Shown here piece by piece: positions 1-10,077 of a stretch of 64,000 bases of DNA. Source of the DNA: Siphonodentalium dalli (Eukaryota > Mollusca > Scaphopoda > Gadilida > Siphonodentaliidae); assembly GCA_032622095.1 (NCBI GenBank), contig CP136062.1:55469849-55533848 (forward strand), read 5' to 3'. Each line of letters starts with the position of its first letter. The stretch's first letter is position 1. The notes under the pieces were generated by a model. The model made no database searches. It saw nothing but the letters and a program-made list of their open reading frames with translations, and had not been told where the DNA came from. The position numbers and the translations under genes were made by a program.

Positions 1-1230
1 AAATTACGATGAATTCTCCATTGTAATCGTAATTATGTGTGTCAATAAATAAAAAATAAATAGATTAATTAAACATTGAAGATATAAATGTAATACATTA
101 AATAAATTACGGGGAATTACAACCCTCTCAAAGTTTAAAACAGTGTAAACACAATGACCATTAGAATAAATAATATGGTGCTACATTTCCCACATTTGGT
201 GGACTTCAGCGAAATTAAGATATATACTAAGCGAACAGAGCAATATACTGCTCTTGTTAAGCACACAAAAAATCAAACAAAATTTGTATAAATTTTTAAC
301 CTTAAGTTTGAAAAGTCCCACTAAAACGGAAGAACTATATTTCGAAACTGTGTGATTCGGTTCTCCGATTATTTTATCAACACAAAAGTCAAAATGCACA
401 TGGATGAAAATCACACGCATGGCAAGTCAGACACAAGAGTTCTAATTTGCTCCAATTTTGACAAGTTGCTTGCGAAAATTGTCAACAAAACTACCTTTCT
501 GATCCTCCATTATGTCATTAAGTTTTTAGTGCGGGAATTGTTCTCAAAGCACATTGGAAACTGGACTTTGCGGCGATCGGTTTTCGCTATTTTGTTCAGA
601 AAACCCCGCGCTATATATAGAAACGGAAACTAGAATACTCAGAACAAACACCGGACAATGCCGAAGTTCTTCGGAACCTGAGTTCGGCTTTCAGTTCAGT
701 AAACAAACAGAAAAAACAGCGATGTTGGTGACAATCAACCGGAATATTCTATGTGTAATTTAACATGAAAGTTAGATTATTATACACCATTATGACCATA
801 AGATGTCTCTCTTTCCGATGTATATAGCATCATGTATTGATTCATTAGGTAAATCGAGTAAAATACACCACAGATTCCCGCCACAGATCGTGGGCGTAAC
901 TCGTGTGATAGGATTGGTATAGAAGCGGGCTTGGACTAAAGACCGGCACCTCCATCCCAATATCTTAGCCGGTTTTAGTACGAGAAGACTTGGACTACTT
1001 GAAAACATGGTTCTCAATGTATTATCTTATGATTCCCTGTCGAGCATTGGTTTCTGAACCACAGTGAGGTGATGGTCAAGTTTTGCAATTGGCATGGATG
1101 CACTTAGTATGAAATACAGACATGCTCAAAGTAATCATATCTCCAGTAGATGTTTTGAAAATAATAAAATGAAGGCTTATAACAATAGGCTCTCTGTTCA
1201 TAAATTGCTATTTATTAATTTTTTCCACAG
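1..1230. other. CBS intron or upstream sequence, no exon recognised
   Basis: Precedes the first recognised CBS exon, so most or all of it should be intron. I looked for the preceding exon, which should end in an ILPDSxRNYM-like peptide split as AT|G, and did not find it. Bases about 350-480 match a dispersed repeat seen again at 7447-7560. A CTATATATAG stretch near 611-620 resembles a TATA box but has no gene behind it. Confidence 0.5.
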
Positions 1231-1311
1231 GACAAAATTTCTGAGTGATGATTGGATGACTGAAAGACTCTTCACAGAAAACGGTGATTTGATAGAAGCA
1301 GACAAACCTTG
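1231..1311 (+). CDS. CBS: Cystathionine beta-synthase, internal exon (linker between catalytic and Bateman domains)
   Basis: CBS condenses serine and homocysteine to cystathionine, the first step of transsulfuration, using PLP in the cytosol. This 81-bp exon encodes TKFLSDDWM, then a variable stretch ending DKPW. In animal CBS this is the linker joining the catalytic core to the SAM-binding C-terminal regulatory domain. The acceptor is a T-rich tract with ccacag just before 1231. The donor is GTAAAT at 1312. The exon opens with the last base of a Met codon (AT|G) and ends inside a Trp codon (TG|G). Joined to 5491 it gives PWWWDL, where human CBS has PWWWHL. It is one codon longer than the human exon as I remember it. 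Assignment is by recognition of the family sequence. The catalytic core is not in the window. Confidence 0.92.
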
Positions 1312-1840
1312 GTAAATATTATGATCATATAAAGCGAACTTCTCAATGATGAAAATATGACATATTTATGGAAGCTTTGTGTATTAGCATATCAATCAAA
1401 GAATGACTGTGATTCTTTTCAGAGTCTGGTATAAAATATTGTGTTGAATTAGCGGATAATGGTGTTTCTTGATTTCGGATCACATTAGGTACAGGGTGAA
1501 TATACTGTTGGGAAATTTTGTTAATGGGCGATCTGGAGCCCAATAATGGGTATTTGCCACAATAGAATTGCCTTGTACCTTTCCAAAATCACAAAACACC
1601 ACACTGTTACCCCATTATAATTCTCTTCGAACGTAAAACATTCTTTCGACACACACATGCCTTATAATTATCAACGAAATGTGCAGCCATAGAAAACACT
1701 CAGCCAATTCACTACTTTTTGTTTTAAATTTAATGCGCCTAATAAAATATAGTCTACAGATTACCATATATATATATGTTTAGTATAAACTATAAACATC
1801 ATTGTAAAAATTTCTTTAATGATAACCCTTATCGAAAAAA

Positions 1841-2125
1841 CATGTTTGCCGCAAACATTTGCTGCAAATGTGCGGCAAACCCTTCTGCAAATTTGCAGCA
1901 AACCTACCAGCTGCGAACTTTTATCATGCAAATGAGGTTTGCGGCAAACTTTCCGCAAATTTGCTGCAAAGGTTACCGCGACCTAATTTGCATGGTAAAA
2001 GATTGCAGCAAACTTTTACCATGCAAATTAGGTCGCGGCAAACTGTGCAGCAAATTTGCGGAACATTTGCCGCAAACTAATTTGCATGATAAACTTTTTC
2101 GCAGCAGATAATTGTTTGCGGAAAG
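1841..2125. repeat. Left subterminal GCAAA/TTTGC repeat cluster
   Basis: Contains many copies of TTTGCxGCAAA-like words in both orientations. The cluster is mirrored at the right end of the same element (5250-5420). Subterminal repeats of this kind are commonly transposase binding sites. That role is inferred here. Confidence 0.7.
1978..2036. repeat. Perfect 24-bp inverted repeat containing POU octamer sites
   Basis: Arms 1978-2001 and 2013-2036 are exact reverse complements with an 11-base loop. Each arm holds the octamer ATGCAAAT or its complement (1986-1993 and 2021-2028). Two more octamers lie at 1926-1933 and 2080-2087. Confidence 0.85.
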
Positions 2126-3097
2126 CGTGCAACAAATTACTCAGCTTCCTGCATACTCACTGCAACCAACTCTTGAGCTAATTAAGGTGAATTTCAAACA
2201 AATGTACAAAACAAGAATCTAAGACCAAAGAAAAATAAAGATTTGGGTCAAGTTACATGTCAGAAAAATTGGGGCCAGTATGGTATAGGCAAGCTTGAAA
2301 TATATTTTTTTTTATATAATTTTGACTTTCTTATGATTTTTCGTCTCTTAATGCATGATTTTCTTTGTATATAAAGCGGTAATAAACACAGTATGCTTTG
2401 ACAGATACCAAACAGTCCATTCTGAATACACAAATGTATGAGAATTATAATTATTTTTCAACAAAATTCTTGACACCATGAAAATCTGGGGTTGGTGTGT
2501 TTAGAATAGGCTAGGCTGGTATACTAGTAGGGAAACATGAACCACAAAAATTTGTGGGTATATGGTTAGCATTTTAATGTCACACTAAGAAGAATGTGTG
2601 CGGGTCAACATATGGCCTGTACTAGTAAATTTATGCCCTGGATAACAGATAAAAGAAATAACGAGGCACAATTTAAATAATAATTATATTGGATCTAAAT
2701 TTAATTCAATTGCAATATTGTTCTACGTAAATAATGTGCACACATACCTGGCTGTACCGGTACATAGATCATGTCATGAAACTCTACTTTGGCTATGCCC
2801 GTACATAGAGATCGTATTCCATCATTTGACATACCGGTATGGGAACTTTTTGTTGTTCTGTTGGGGAACTTCATACTAGTATGCGTAAAACATGAACATG
2901 TACCTAGACAAACATCTACTGGAACTTGGATTCTGAACTTTCTGAAGCAGCATGTGGATCAGCAATCTGCGAAGGCGGTCACATATAATTGAATTTGACA
3001 TATTGTACCATCGTTTGTCCATGTATTAGCAGTAGTAGCTAGTACGTACATATGCAAAGTCGTTTCATAAATGACTACTAGTATGTACCGGTACTAA

Positions 3098-3611
3098 GGC
3101 CGATGGGGTCATTGTCACAAGGCTCCGGTCACATTCGTAACTGTTTATAGCCAGCTTTTTAAATCGATCACAAATGTAGCCAGCTTTTCAACGGCGATCA
3201 CATTCGTAGCCAGCTTTTCTAATCGCATGCTTTATATGGCGCAAAATATGACGTCATCGCGTTTGTGACTAAAATGTCAACATCATGCTCCAAAACTGAC
3301 TTTGTTTATCAACTTAAATTACATTAATGGCATATAATTCGAGCATTTTAACGACATTGATCGGAGACCTCTCAGGTTATTATACAGAACTATTAAATAT
3401 CAATTTAAAAGTCAAGTTGTTTTTCATCCACCAATTCAGAAAAATTACCGTAGATTATTTATACTTAACCTAATCGTGTTCACCAATGCTCACATGAATA
3501 TGAAAAGCTGGCTATAAATGTGATCACCATAGAAAAGCTGGGTACAGTTGTGATCAATTTAAAAATCTGGCCACGATTGTGATCAATGCCTTGTGACAAT
3601 CACCCCATCAG
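3098..3611. mobile_element. 514-bp long-TIR non-autonomous element with 9-bp target duplication
   Basis: CGGTACTAA occurs at 3089-3097 and again at 3612-3620, directly flanking the element. The ends are imperfect inverted repeats of about 120 bp, starting CCGATGGGGTCATTGTCACA on the left and the complement of TGTGACAATCACCCCATCAG on the right. Inside each arm a ~40-bp unit built on GTAGCCAGCTTTT and GATCACA repeats. Long TIRs and a 9-bp duplication suggest a Mutator-like (MULE) MITE. It lies inside the 1826-5436 element, so it is younger. Confidence 0.8.
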
Positions 3612-5249
3612 CGGTACTAACTTGAACTTGACACAGGATTTGTAAGATGAACAATTTTAAAAGAATGTTCCTTGAAGTTTATGACCTTACTAGTAATCTT
3701 CATCAACTTCCATGGCTTCTATGCATGATCCCTTGGGAAAATCAATTCAAGTTCAACTTATTCTCGGCAGCCACCTGCACTGCACTGGAACATCACTGGA
3801 ATTTCATGGTTACATGATCAACTGAATCCGAATTTCATGGTCAATGAATTTTCCTATCCAGTCTACACTGTTCATCCCATTCAAAATTGGCGAGCTCGCC
3901 GGTTTTCGTGTCAACACACCATTTCACTTCGAAGTTTGAGTTTAAATTTGGATGTAACTGTAAACATAGTTCAGTCATGAATGTACATGTAGTGCGTATC
4001 CTTCTGGAAGCATCAATCTCATGAATCTGCGAAAGCGGTCATGTTGACCTATTCAGGCTATTGTAAACAGTACTATTTCCTTCAAGTTCACATAATAATG
4101 ATCAAGAATGATTATGGTATTCCAATTTATTAGTTTCACGATGTGCATACACTGTCATAATAATCATATTCCATATAATTAATTAATTATATTCCTCAAT
4201 GTTCCATCAACTTCAACAGATCCACTGAATCATGGCAGCGGCGGTTTTTAATTTCAAAATTTCGCCTGTTTGAAAAGGCAGCTTGCAGAAAGAAACGGAT
4301 CATTGAGGTTGTTTTATGGGTATTTTGCTTCATCTGGATTATTTCTACACAAACAATATACAATCAATGATTTATATTGGCATTATATTTAATAACTGAT
4401 ATATCTAAAACGGCGCACATTTTGTATGACTCAATTCCATATTCCAGTTCCCGTTTCACTTTTTAATTTTATAACTTTCGATTTCAAAGGGCACATCCGC
4501 CATGATATATTTGTTTTGTTTTCATGATAACAAACCCAGAATCGCGACAATAAAGCTATCCGACAATAGAACTGTTAAAGCCACATGGGGTATTGAACCT
4601 TTTAAAAACAATATTTGGAATTTTGTTGTCCATAAATTGCATAATCCATCGCTTGTTAGATCGGAATTTAAAAAAAATAATCAGCCCCCGAAATTAGGAA
4701 AAATGTCCCCACGGCAAATTTAATCAAGCTGAATATAGATATCACAATACTCACATGTTACCACGGTGTTTCACACAGCATTGCTGTATTTTGCTGTGGA
4801 TTATGTTGAATCAATGATGCAAATTATCAAACCCAAATTTTAAACAAATATATGGTGAATTTTTTTTTTAAATATTCCAAGTTTAAAACGCACATGTGGT
4901 GAACAAAGATTCCAATGCACTAACTGCGAACTTGAAACTAATATAAAATTCACTATGAACTTTTCTCAAACTTTTGCATCCAATCTAAATTTACTGCAAA
5001 AAAATATACATGAAATATTTGTGGATTGCTAAAATAAAAACACTCGGCCAAGGATTGATGCCTTAATTAATTTAATGTTTCAAATTATTAAATCCAAACT
5101 TTAAATAATTATTTTGTGAAAAACAAAATGAAATTCTAAGTTTGAAAAGCACATGCAGCGAACAAATATTCCAAACCAAGATTCCAGCACACTTATCGCA
5201 AACTTGAAACTAATCTAAAATTTACTGTGAACTTATCGCAAATGGTTTG

Positions 5250-5420
5250 CCTTGAATTTAAATTTTCTGCAAAGTTGCAGCAAACAAACTAAATTTACAG
5301 CAAAGTTGCAGCAAACAAAAAGTTTGCGGCAAAGATCTGCGAATATGTGAAATTGACTTTCTGCGATCAAACCATTTGCTGCAAACATGCCGCACATTTG
5401 CCGCTAACTTGCAGCAAACA
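5250..5420. repeat. Right subterminal GCAAA/TTTGC repeat cluster
   Basis: Same word family as 1841-2125 (AGTTTGCGGCAAAG, GTTGCAGCAAAC and similar) in mixed orientation, just inside the right terminus of the 3.6 kb element. Confidence 0.7.
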
Positions 5421-5490
5421 ACCATTTCGATAAGGGTTAATATATCTATATAAATATAGCTGATGATACATACTCATGTTGATCATTTAG

Positions 5491-5625
5491 GTGGTGGGAC
5501 TTGAAGGTGAGCCAGTTGTCGTTGGGGGCCCCACTGTCCATCATCCCATCCATCACCATTCAAAACACGCTCAATTTACTGGACAAAGAAGGATTTGATC
5601 AAGTGCCTGTTGTCGATGATGCAGG
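5491..5625 (+). CDS. CBS: Cystathionine beta-synthase, internal exon (start of C-terminal Bateman domain)
   Basis: This 135-bp exon encodes WWWDLKVSQLSLGAPLSI, then a TIQNTLNLLDKEG stretch, ending GFDQVPVVDDAG. It corresponds to the first CBS motif of the regulatory domain, which binds S-adenosylmethionine in animal CBS. The acceptor is tttag before 5491 and the donor is GTAAGT-like (gtaag) at 5626. It starts at the third base of a Trp codon and ends after the second base of a Gly codon. The human exon removed by the known splice change c.1224-2A>C (loss of W409-G453) has the same length and phases. The frame is intact with no stop or frameshift. The next exon should start with the last base of Gly and encode a GMVTLGN-like sequence. 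I found none downstream. Confidence 0.93.
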
Positions 5626-5693
5626 GTAAGTTATTCCTGAGTATTTATTACTTGACCAATGGAAGTTACCTGATGAGGTCTGGTAACCGACCT

Positions 5694-5940
5694 TTATTAT
5701 ACCCCCTGCAACATGAAACTTGGTACAGACATCAACCACCATGGGAACCTGTGCATCTGTGATTATGATGTCTGTCTGACTTTTTTTGGTGGAGTTTATC
5801 CAACTTTTGCAACATGCATAATTTTGTCCCAGCTTTTATTCCTACGTTTTAGGTCAATGTTTTTTAAACTTGGCACAGATTTTTAGTACCATGGGAACAT
5901 GTGCACCTGCGATTATGACGTCTGATTATTACCACAAAGG
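5694..5940. repeat. Dispersed repeat fragment, two diverged units
   Basis: Two related units: one with CATGGGAACCTGTGCATCTG near 5741 and one with CATGGGAACATGTGCACCTG near 5891. Both are followed by CGATTATGA-like or TGATTATGA-like sequence and TGTCTG or CGTCTG. This is typical of invertebrate dispersed repeats. No coding frame is visible. Confidence 0.6.
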
Positions 5941-7375
5941 TCAATTGAAATTTCATGAATCGGCACAAATACATATAAATAAAGTCCAGATAAATCGATC
6001 ACTGAAGCTGTTGGTTAGAGAAACTCATCACTGATTGTAAGTTTCTCAGGCTAATTGGGTGTTATAAACACGGCATCCAATTTATAAGCGAAATTAACAA
6101 ACACACTATATTTCATAAATCAGACGCCATGCTTATAACGTATACATAACAAACCACTGCTTATGCATTCTATGTGTGTACATACTTCAAGGTTTTCAGT
6201 GGAAAACAATAAATTTAATTATTGTGAGGGGAAACAAGAGACCTAACACCCGGGGGGTTACACCCCCAGTTTTAAGATTTTCACAAGGTATTGTGAGTGT
6301 GTACAAGGCATATAGAACGACCCCGGCATAATGTTATAAGGGGAAGAACCTTGTGAACATGTAAATAGTCATAAAATATATAGGTCTAATGCATGGTAAC
6401 ATGCCGAGTGCTTGATTAAAGTGATGTGAAACGCTCCAGTAGGGTGATAAAATATAAATGGTTAACTATCTTGTAGTTATTTTTACAATTATCATATCCA
6501 AATTGACAACACTCACTATCATTCTTATATATTAATTAAACGCAGTGACTCTCGATGGCAAACTCTTTTTCATTAGTCTATCTCTGATAATTGCGTCCAT
6601 AATCGAGAAGTAAATATTTCCAATTGCGCGAAGTTTAGACGATGTTCTCTGTGGAGTGGTACAGTCAATTTTTTTCAGATTTCGTCAACATTTGTAGAAT
6701 GCTACATTCCTCCAGTTGACATAGCGCTGAAAACTAACAGTAACTTATCATTTGAACGCACCCGAACAAGTCCGTAATATATCATTAATCTTGTAGATCA
6801 TTTTGGATGCGAGTAGAATTTGATAATTATGCATACAAATAAGCCTATAAATATAGCCTATGGTTTAGACATCAGCATTTGATAATAAAGGCCTATCATA
6901 TGTAATGATGTTGCAAATGTTATACAATGTATGTTGCTGCAATTAAGCCAGTAATTAAAGATTCACTTAGGTTCGGCCTGATACAGACACATCTATATAT
7001 ATATATATATATAAGTAGAAACATGACTAAAATTTAGGATTCATTGAGGCATGGATGAAGTCGGTATATGAACATCCCATGATCTAGTAATTGAAGCGTG
7101 TCTGCATTTATATGTCTATTCTACTGAGGCGAAATCAGTAGTCCGGAGACGACATGACAATTGCAGTCAAGAAACATTTCATTACGTCATAACTGGGTTT
7201 AATTTAATTGTCCGAGCTTGTATTCTGTCATATTGACCCTTTCTCGACACATTGAACATGTGCAACATATTTAGTGGATATGCACTTTGTATCATATTGG
7301 TGTAATCAATTCCTCCTACAGTTTATAGTATAGGGATCTGACTGAAACCCATAAATCCTTCAAACCTGCCACCTT
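5941..7375. other. Probable CBS intron, little structure
   Basis: AT-rich sequence without recognised exons. It holds a CCCGGGGGG/CCCCC inverted word near 6250 and an (AT)n microsatellite near 6993-7012. I see nothing else. Confidence 0.4.
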
Positions 7376-7446
7376 CGTCGGGGGACATCATCATCACCCT
7401 CTGGGAACCTCATTCTGCAAATGACAGACACACTATTTCAAGACTT
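7376..7446. mobile_element. Truncated right half of the double-hairpin hAT MITE family
   Basis: TCACCCTCTGGGAACCTCATTCTGCAAATGACAGACACxCTxTTTCAAGxCTTG in outline matches the right end of the complete copy at 41557-41810. The left half is missing. Confidence 0.75.
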
Positions 7447-7560
7447 GGTTCTCCGGTTATTTTATCAACACAAATGTCTAAATGCACATAGTCTACAACA
7501 CTCATGACAAACATCAGTCAAATCAAACATGAGAGTACTAACTGGCTGCCATTTTGTTGA
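7447..7560. repeat. Dispersed repeat, also at ~350-480
   Basis: GTTCTCCGGTTATTTTATCA, then a CACAAATGTCTAAATGCACAT stretch, matches 358-400 closely. The copies diverge further on. Confidence 0.7.
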
Positions 7561-7645
7561 GTAACATGCAACAAGACCTACCTCTCTAAATCTCAGTTCT
7601 GTCAACCCTTTCATGGCGGGATCTGCGCTGGTGCAACATTAATGA

Positions 7646-7945
7646 CCCTGTGCCAATGCATTATATTATATATGCGAGTCGATTATAGGTCGCCTTGCAT
7701 ATATAAGAGAATCCATTGGCTTAAAATTTTATCATTTTTTTATCCATTTTTCTTTCATTCTTTAACAATTTTTATCATTTTTTCTTACATTCTTTAACAA
7801 GTTTATATTCTTTATAGTTTTTTCTTACATTCTTTCTTAATTTTTATCATTTTTTCTTACATTTAAAAAAAATATTATATAAAATTTGTTAGGCCAATGC
7901 ATTCTCTTATATACGCGAGTCGACCATAGATGCATTGGCACAGGG
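7646..7945. mobile_element. 300-bp inverted-repeat element related to the 65-bp satellite unit
   Basis: The left end CCCTGTGCCAATGCAT (7646-7661) is the exact reverse complement of 7930-7945. The inner arms continue as an imperfect inverted repeat with GCGAGTCGA and TATATAAGAGAAT words. The centre is a low-complexity T-rich tract with repeated TTTATCATTTTTTCTTACAT (about 7730-7870). The left flank GCTGGTGCAACATTAATGA matches the unit tandemly repeated at 28551-29357. A partial copy lies at 36190-36350. Confidence 0.65.
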
Positions 7946-7998
7946 TTTTCGCAAACATCGGTCAAATCAAATGCAAAAGTTCTAATTGATTGCATTTT

Positions 7999-8910
7999 TA
8001 GCTCAACTTGACAAAGTGTGCATGCATCCGTCCATCAATAATTTTCTTTAGCACATCCTACTAGTCACATCTCTAATCCGATCATTATCAAACTTCATAT
8101 GGATCTTCGGGAGGACCACTAGATGGGAGCCATCATTTTTTTTCCAAAATTCGTTAAAAAAATACAATGATCACCTTTTGATGGGAGCTATTGAATTTGA
8201 ATGATTTTCGATGAAAAACATGGCTGCCGGCAGCCATCTTGGATTTTACTCTTCGCATGACTAAATACTTTGGCACACCATACAGACCACGTCCCTTTTG
8301 ATGGTACATGTAGCTATCGAATTTGAACGATTTTCGATGAAAAACATGGCCACCAGTGGCCATCTTGGATTTTACTCTTTGCATGACTAAATCCTTCCCC
8401 ATACCCTACATAAATACTACGTATGGATCTTTGGAGTGACCACTAGATGGGAGCCGTCAAATTTATCAAAATTTCGTTAAAAAAACATGGACGCCAGTGA
8501 CCATCATGAATTTCACATTTGAATTATCAGAACACCATGCACCCAACATTTATTGGTGAAATGTTTTAAACATTTAGTGTCATGTTCATGATCACTTATA
8601 GATGGGAGCTATCAAATGGTATTCAATAAAAAAAATAGCTGGCAGCAGCCATCTTGGATTTACTGTTTGCATCACTAAATACTTTGGCATGCCATACTGC
8701 CAACATTGTTCATCCAATTGATCCCAAACTTCATACGGGTCTTCGGCTTGACCTCTGGTATTACTTAAACATTTAAACAGTCTGCATTCCTTATTGCTCC
8801 ATTTACTGTAATGTACTATCATGCATGACAATATCCCCTCTCCAAGTTGAGCTGCAGTGTCATTGACACTTTCATTTGTCATGTAGGTCGAATATCCAAG
8901 CCTAGACATT
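7999..8910. repeat. Dispersed repeat family C, copy 1
   Basis: Begins TTTTTAGCTCAACTTGACAA and ends in CTCCAAGTTGAGCTGCAGTG. It shares its whole layout with 40885-41556. An internal unit with CATGGCxGCCxGCAGCCATC and TTTGCATGACTAAATACTTT recurs about every 130-150 bp (near 8220, 8340, 8630). The open frames in it are by-products of this repetition. Confidence 0.8.
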
Positions 8911-8924
8911 TGAAAGAAAAGAAA

Positions 8925-9065
8925 AAAACTGAATTAAAAAAAAACATTTTTCTGGTCAATGAACAGACAATCAAATTCGTGAAAACAATAATTTTGTCAC
9001 TTTTTTTTTTTAAATTGAAAAAAAAATTAATAATTTTTTTTTTTAATCTCAAAAAACATTTTTCT
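8925..9065. repeat. A/T homopolymer-rich tract
   Basis: Runs of A and T 8-12 bases long, with ACATTTTTCTGGxCA near both ends (8945 and 9056). Confidence 0.8.
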
Positions 9066-9119
9066 GGCCATTTCAGAACCAAACGATATCAAATGAGTGA
9101 AATTATATTTTAGTCGTAC

Positions 9120-9202
9120 ATGGGGGGAATATATCCAGGTGGGGGGAGATATCCTAGGATATCTTCCCCCCGGGGGGGATATCCAGGGGGGAGATATCCT
9201 GT
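9120..9202. repeat. G/C-run palindrome with GATATCC units
   Basis: 9141-9171 reads as a near-perfect palindrome: six G, AGATATCC, TAGGATATC, then six C with one extra T. Flanking copies of GGGGGATATCC and GGGGGGAGATATCC continue to 9200. It can form a stable hairpin. Confidence 0.85.
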
Positions 9203-9229
9203 TACACAGGTATTGTAATTTATTTGTCG

Positions 9230-9540
9230 AAAAAGTATGGCCAGCAACAGCCTTCTTGTATTTTACTCTTTGCATGACTTAATCCTTCGGCACACCTGCA
9301 GGTCACATCTCTTATCAGATCATCATCAACTTTCATGTGGATCTTCGTGTGACCTCTAGATGCGAGCCTACAATTTTCCCGAAATTTGTTAAAAAACATG
9401 GCCACCAGAGCATCAATCTTTAATTTCAAATTTTAATCTATTGGCACACCACGCAGCCCGCATTTATTTGAGCATAGTTTTGAAAATTTACAGGCATCTT
9501 ACAAGTAAAATGACATGTTTTCTATGGAATAAACTGATTT
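9230..9540. repeat. Family C fragment
   Basis: TATGGCCAGCAACAGCCTTC and TTTGCATGACTTAATCCTTC match the internal unit of the family C repeats at 8000-8900 and 41000-41400. Confidence 0.7.
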
Positions 9541-10077
9541 GATTAGACGATCATATTTATTGGTGGGTTTAGATGAGTTATAAATCAATACTTAAAAGTC
9601 CATCATAAGAAACTTGAGGGAGCATTCTCTAATGTAAAACAGCATCTTGCCTACCAATATAACTAGCTGGTTTACCGTTTATGTATGAGCAAAGTTGAAC
9701 TAATTGCTCACAAGAAAATATATTGACTTTTCAGATTATTTTTCTTCCAAATGAAAACTTTAGTTTTAGATAATTGATTATTTTATGGATTATACTCACA
9801 TGAAAATATAATAGGCAGGTTTGAATATGGGTGCAATATTTACCAGGCTTATGGTCCTTATCAACGTTTAATGTGCTAATTATCTTGTTTCTGAATGAGA
9901 ACTTTTGTTTTGTTTTTGTAAGTGGGTTATTTACATTATAACACTGATAGAGTCCAATCTTTTCTAATCAGAGATATGCCCATTTTATACTTAGAATTTA
10001 CTGATTATTCTTCTCCCTATTACATTATTATGCGTTAACAACATAACCAATTGGAAGCAAAGATTTATTCAATTGTT
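9541..10077. other. No feature recognised
   Basis: AT-rich sequence with no exon, repeat array or inverted repeat that I can support. Confidence 0.4.

Larger units (their letters stand above)
1826..5436. mobile_element. Non-autonomous TTAA-type (piggyBac-like) DNA transposon in CBS intron
   Basis: The ends are inverted repeats: CCCTTATCGAAA at 1826-1837 and TTTCGATAAGGG at 5425-5436. The right end is followed by TTAA (5437-5440). The left end is preceded by ATAA (1822-1825), one base from TTAA. CCC/GGG termini next to TTAA are the piggyBac pattern, so that is the inferred superfamily. Both ends continue into dense GCAAA/TTTGC subterminal repeats. No transposase-like frame is visible inside, and the longest open frames are short and unrecognised. 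Other inner sequence includes the long-TIR element at 3098-3611. Confidence 0.62.
1312..5490 (+). other. CBS intron, phase 2, mostly transposon
   Basis: Bounded by GTAAAT and by tttag before 5491. Splicing at exactly these points keeps the frame and restores the WWW triplet typical of CBS. About 3.6 of its 4.2 kb is the TTAA-type element at 1826-5436. Outside that element there are only about 515 bp at the 5' side and 54 bp before the acceptor. Confidence 0.85.

Noticed and set aside
600-780. TATA-like CTATATATAG with downstream GAAGTTCTTCGGAAC, as promoter or solo LTR
   Set aside because: No gene follows on the plus strand, no TG...CA ends with a 4-6 bp duplication could be found, and AT-rich words are common here.
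790-1017. Possible structural RNA gene
   Set aside because: The wording looked non-random, but I could not match it to rRNA, snRNA or tRNA features and no fold was evident.
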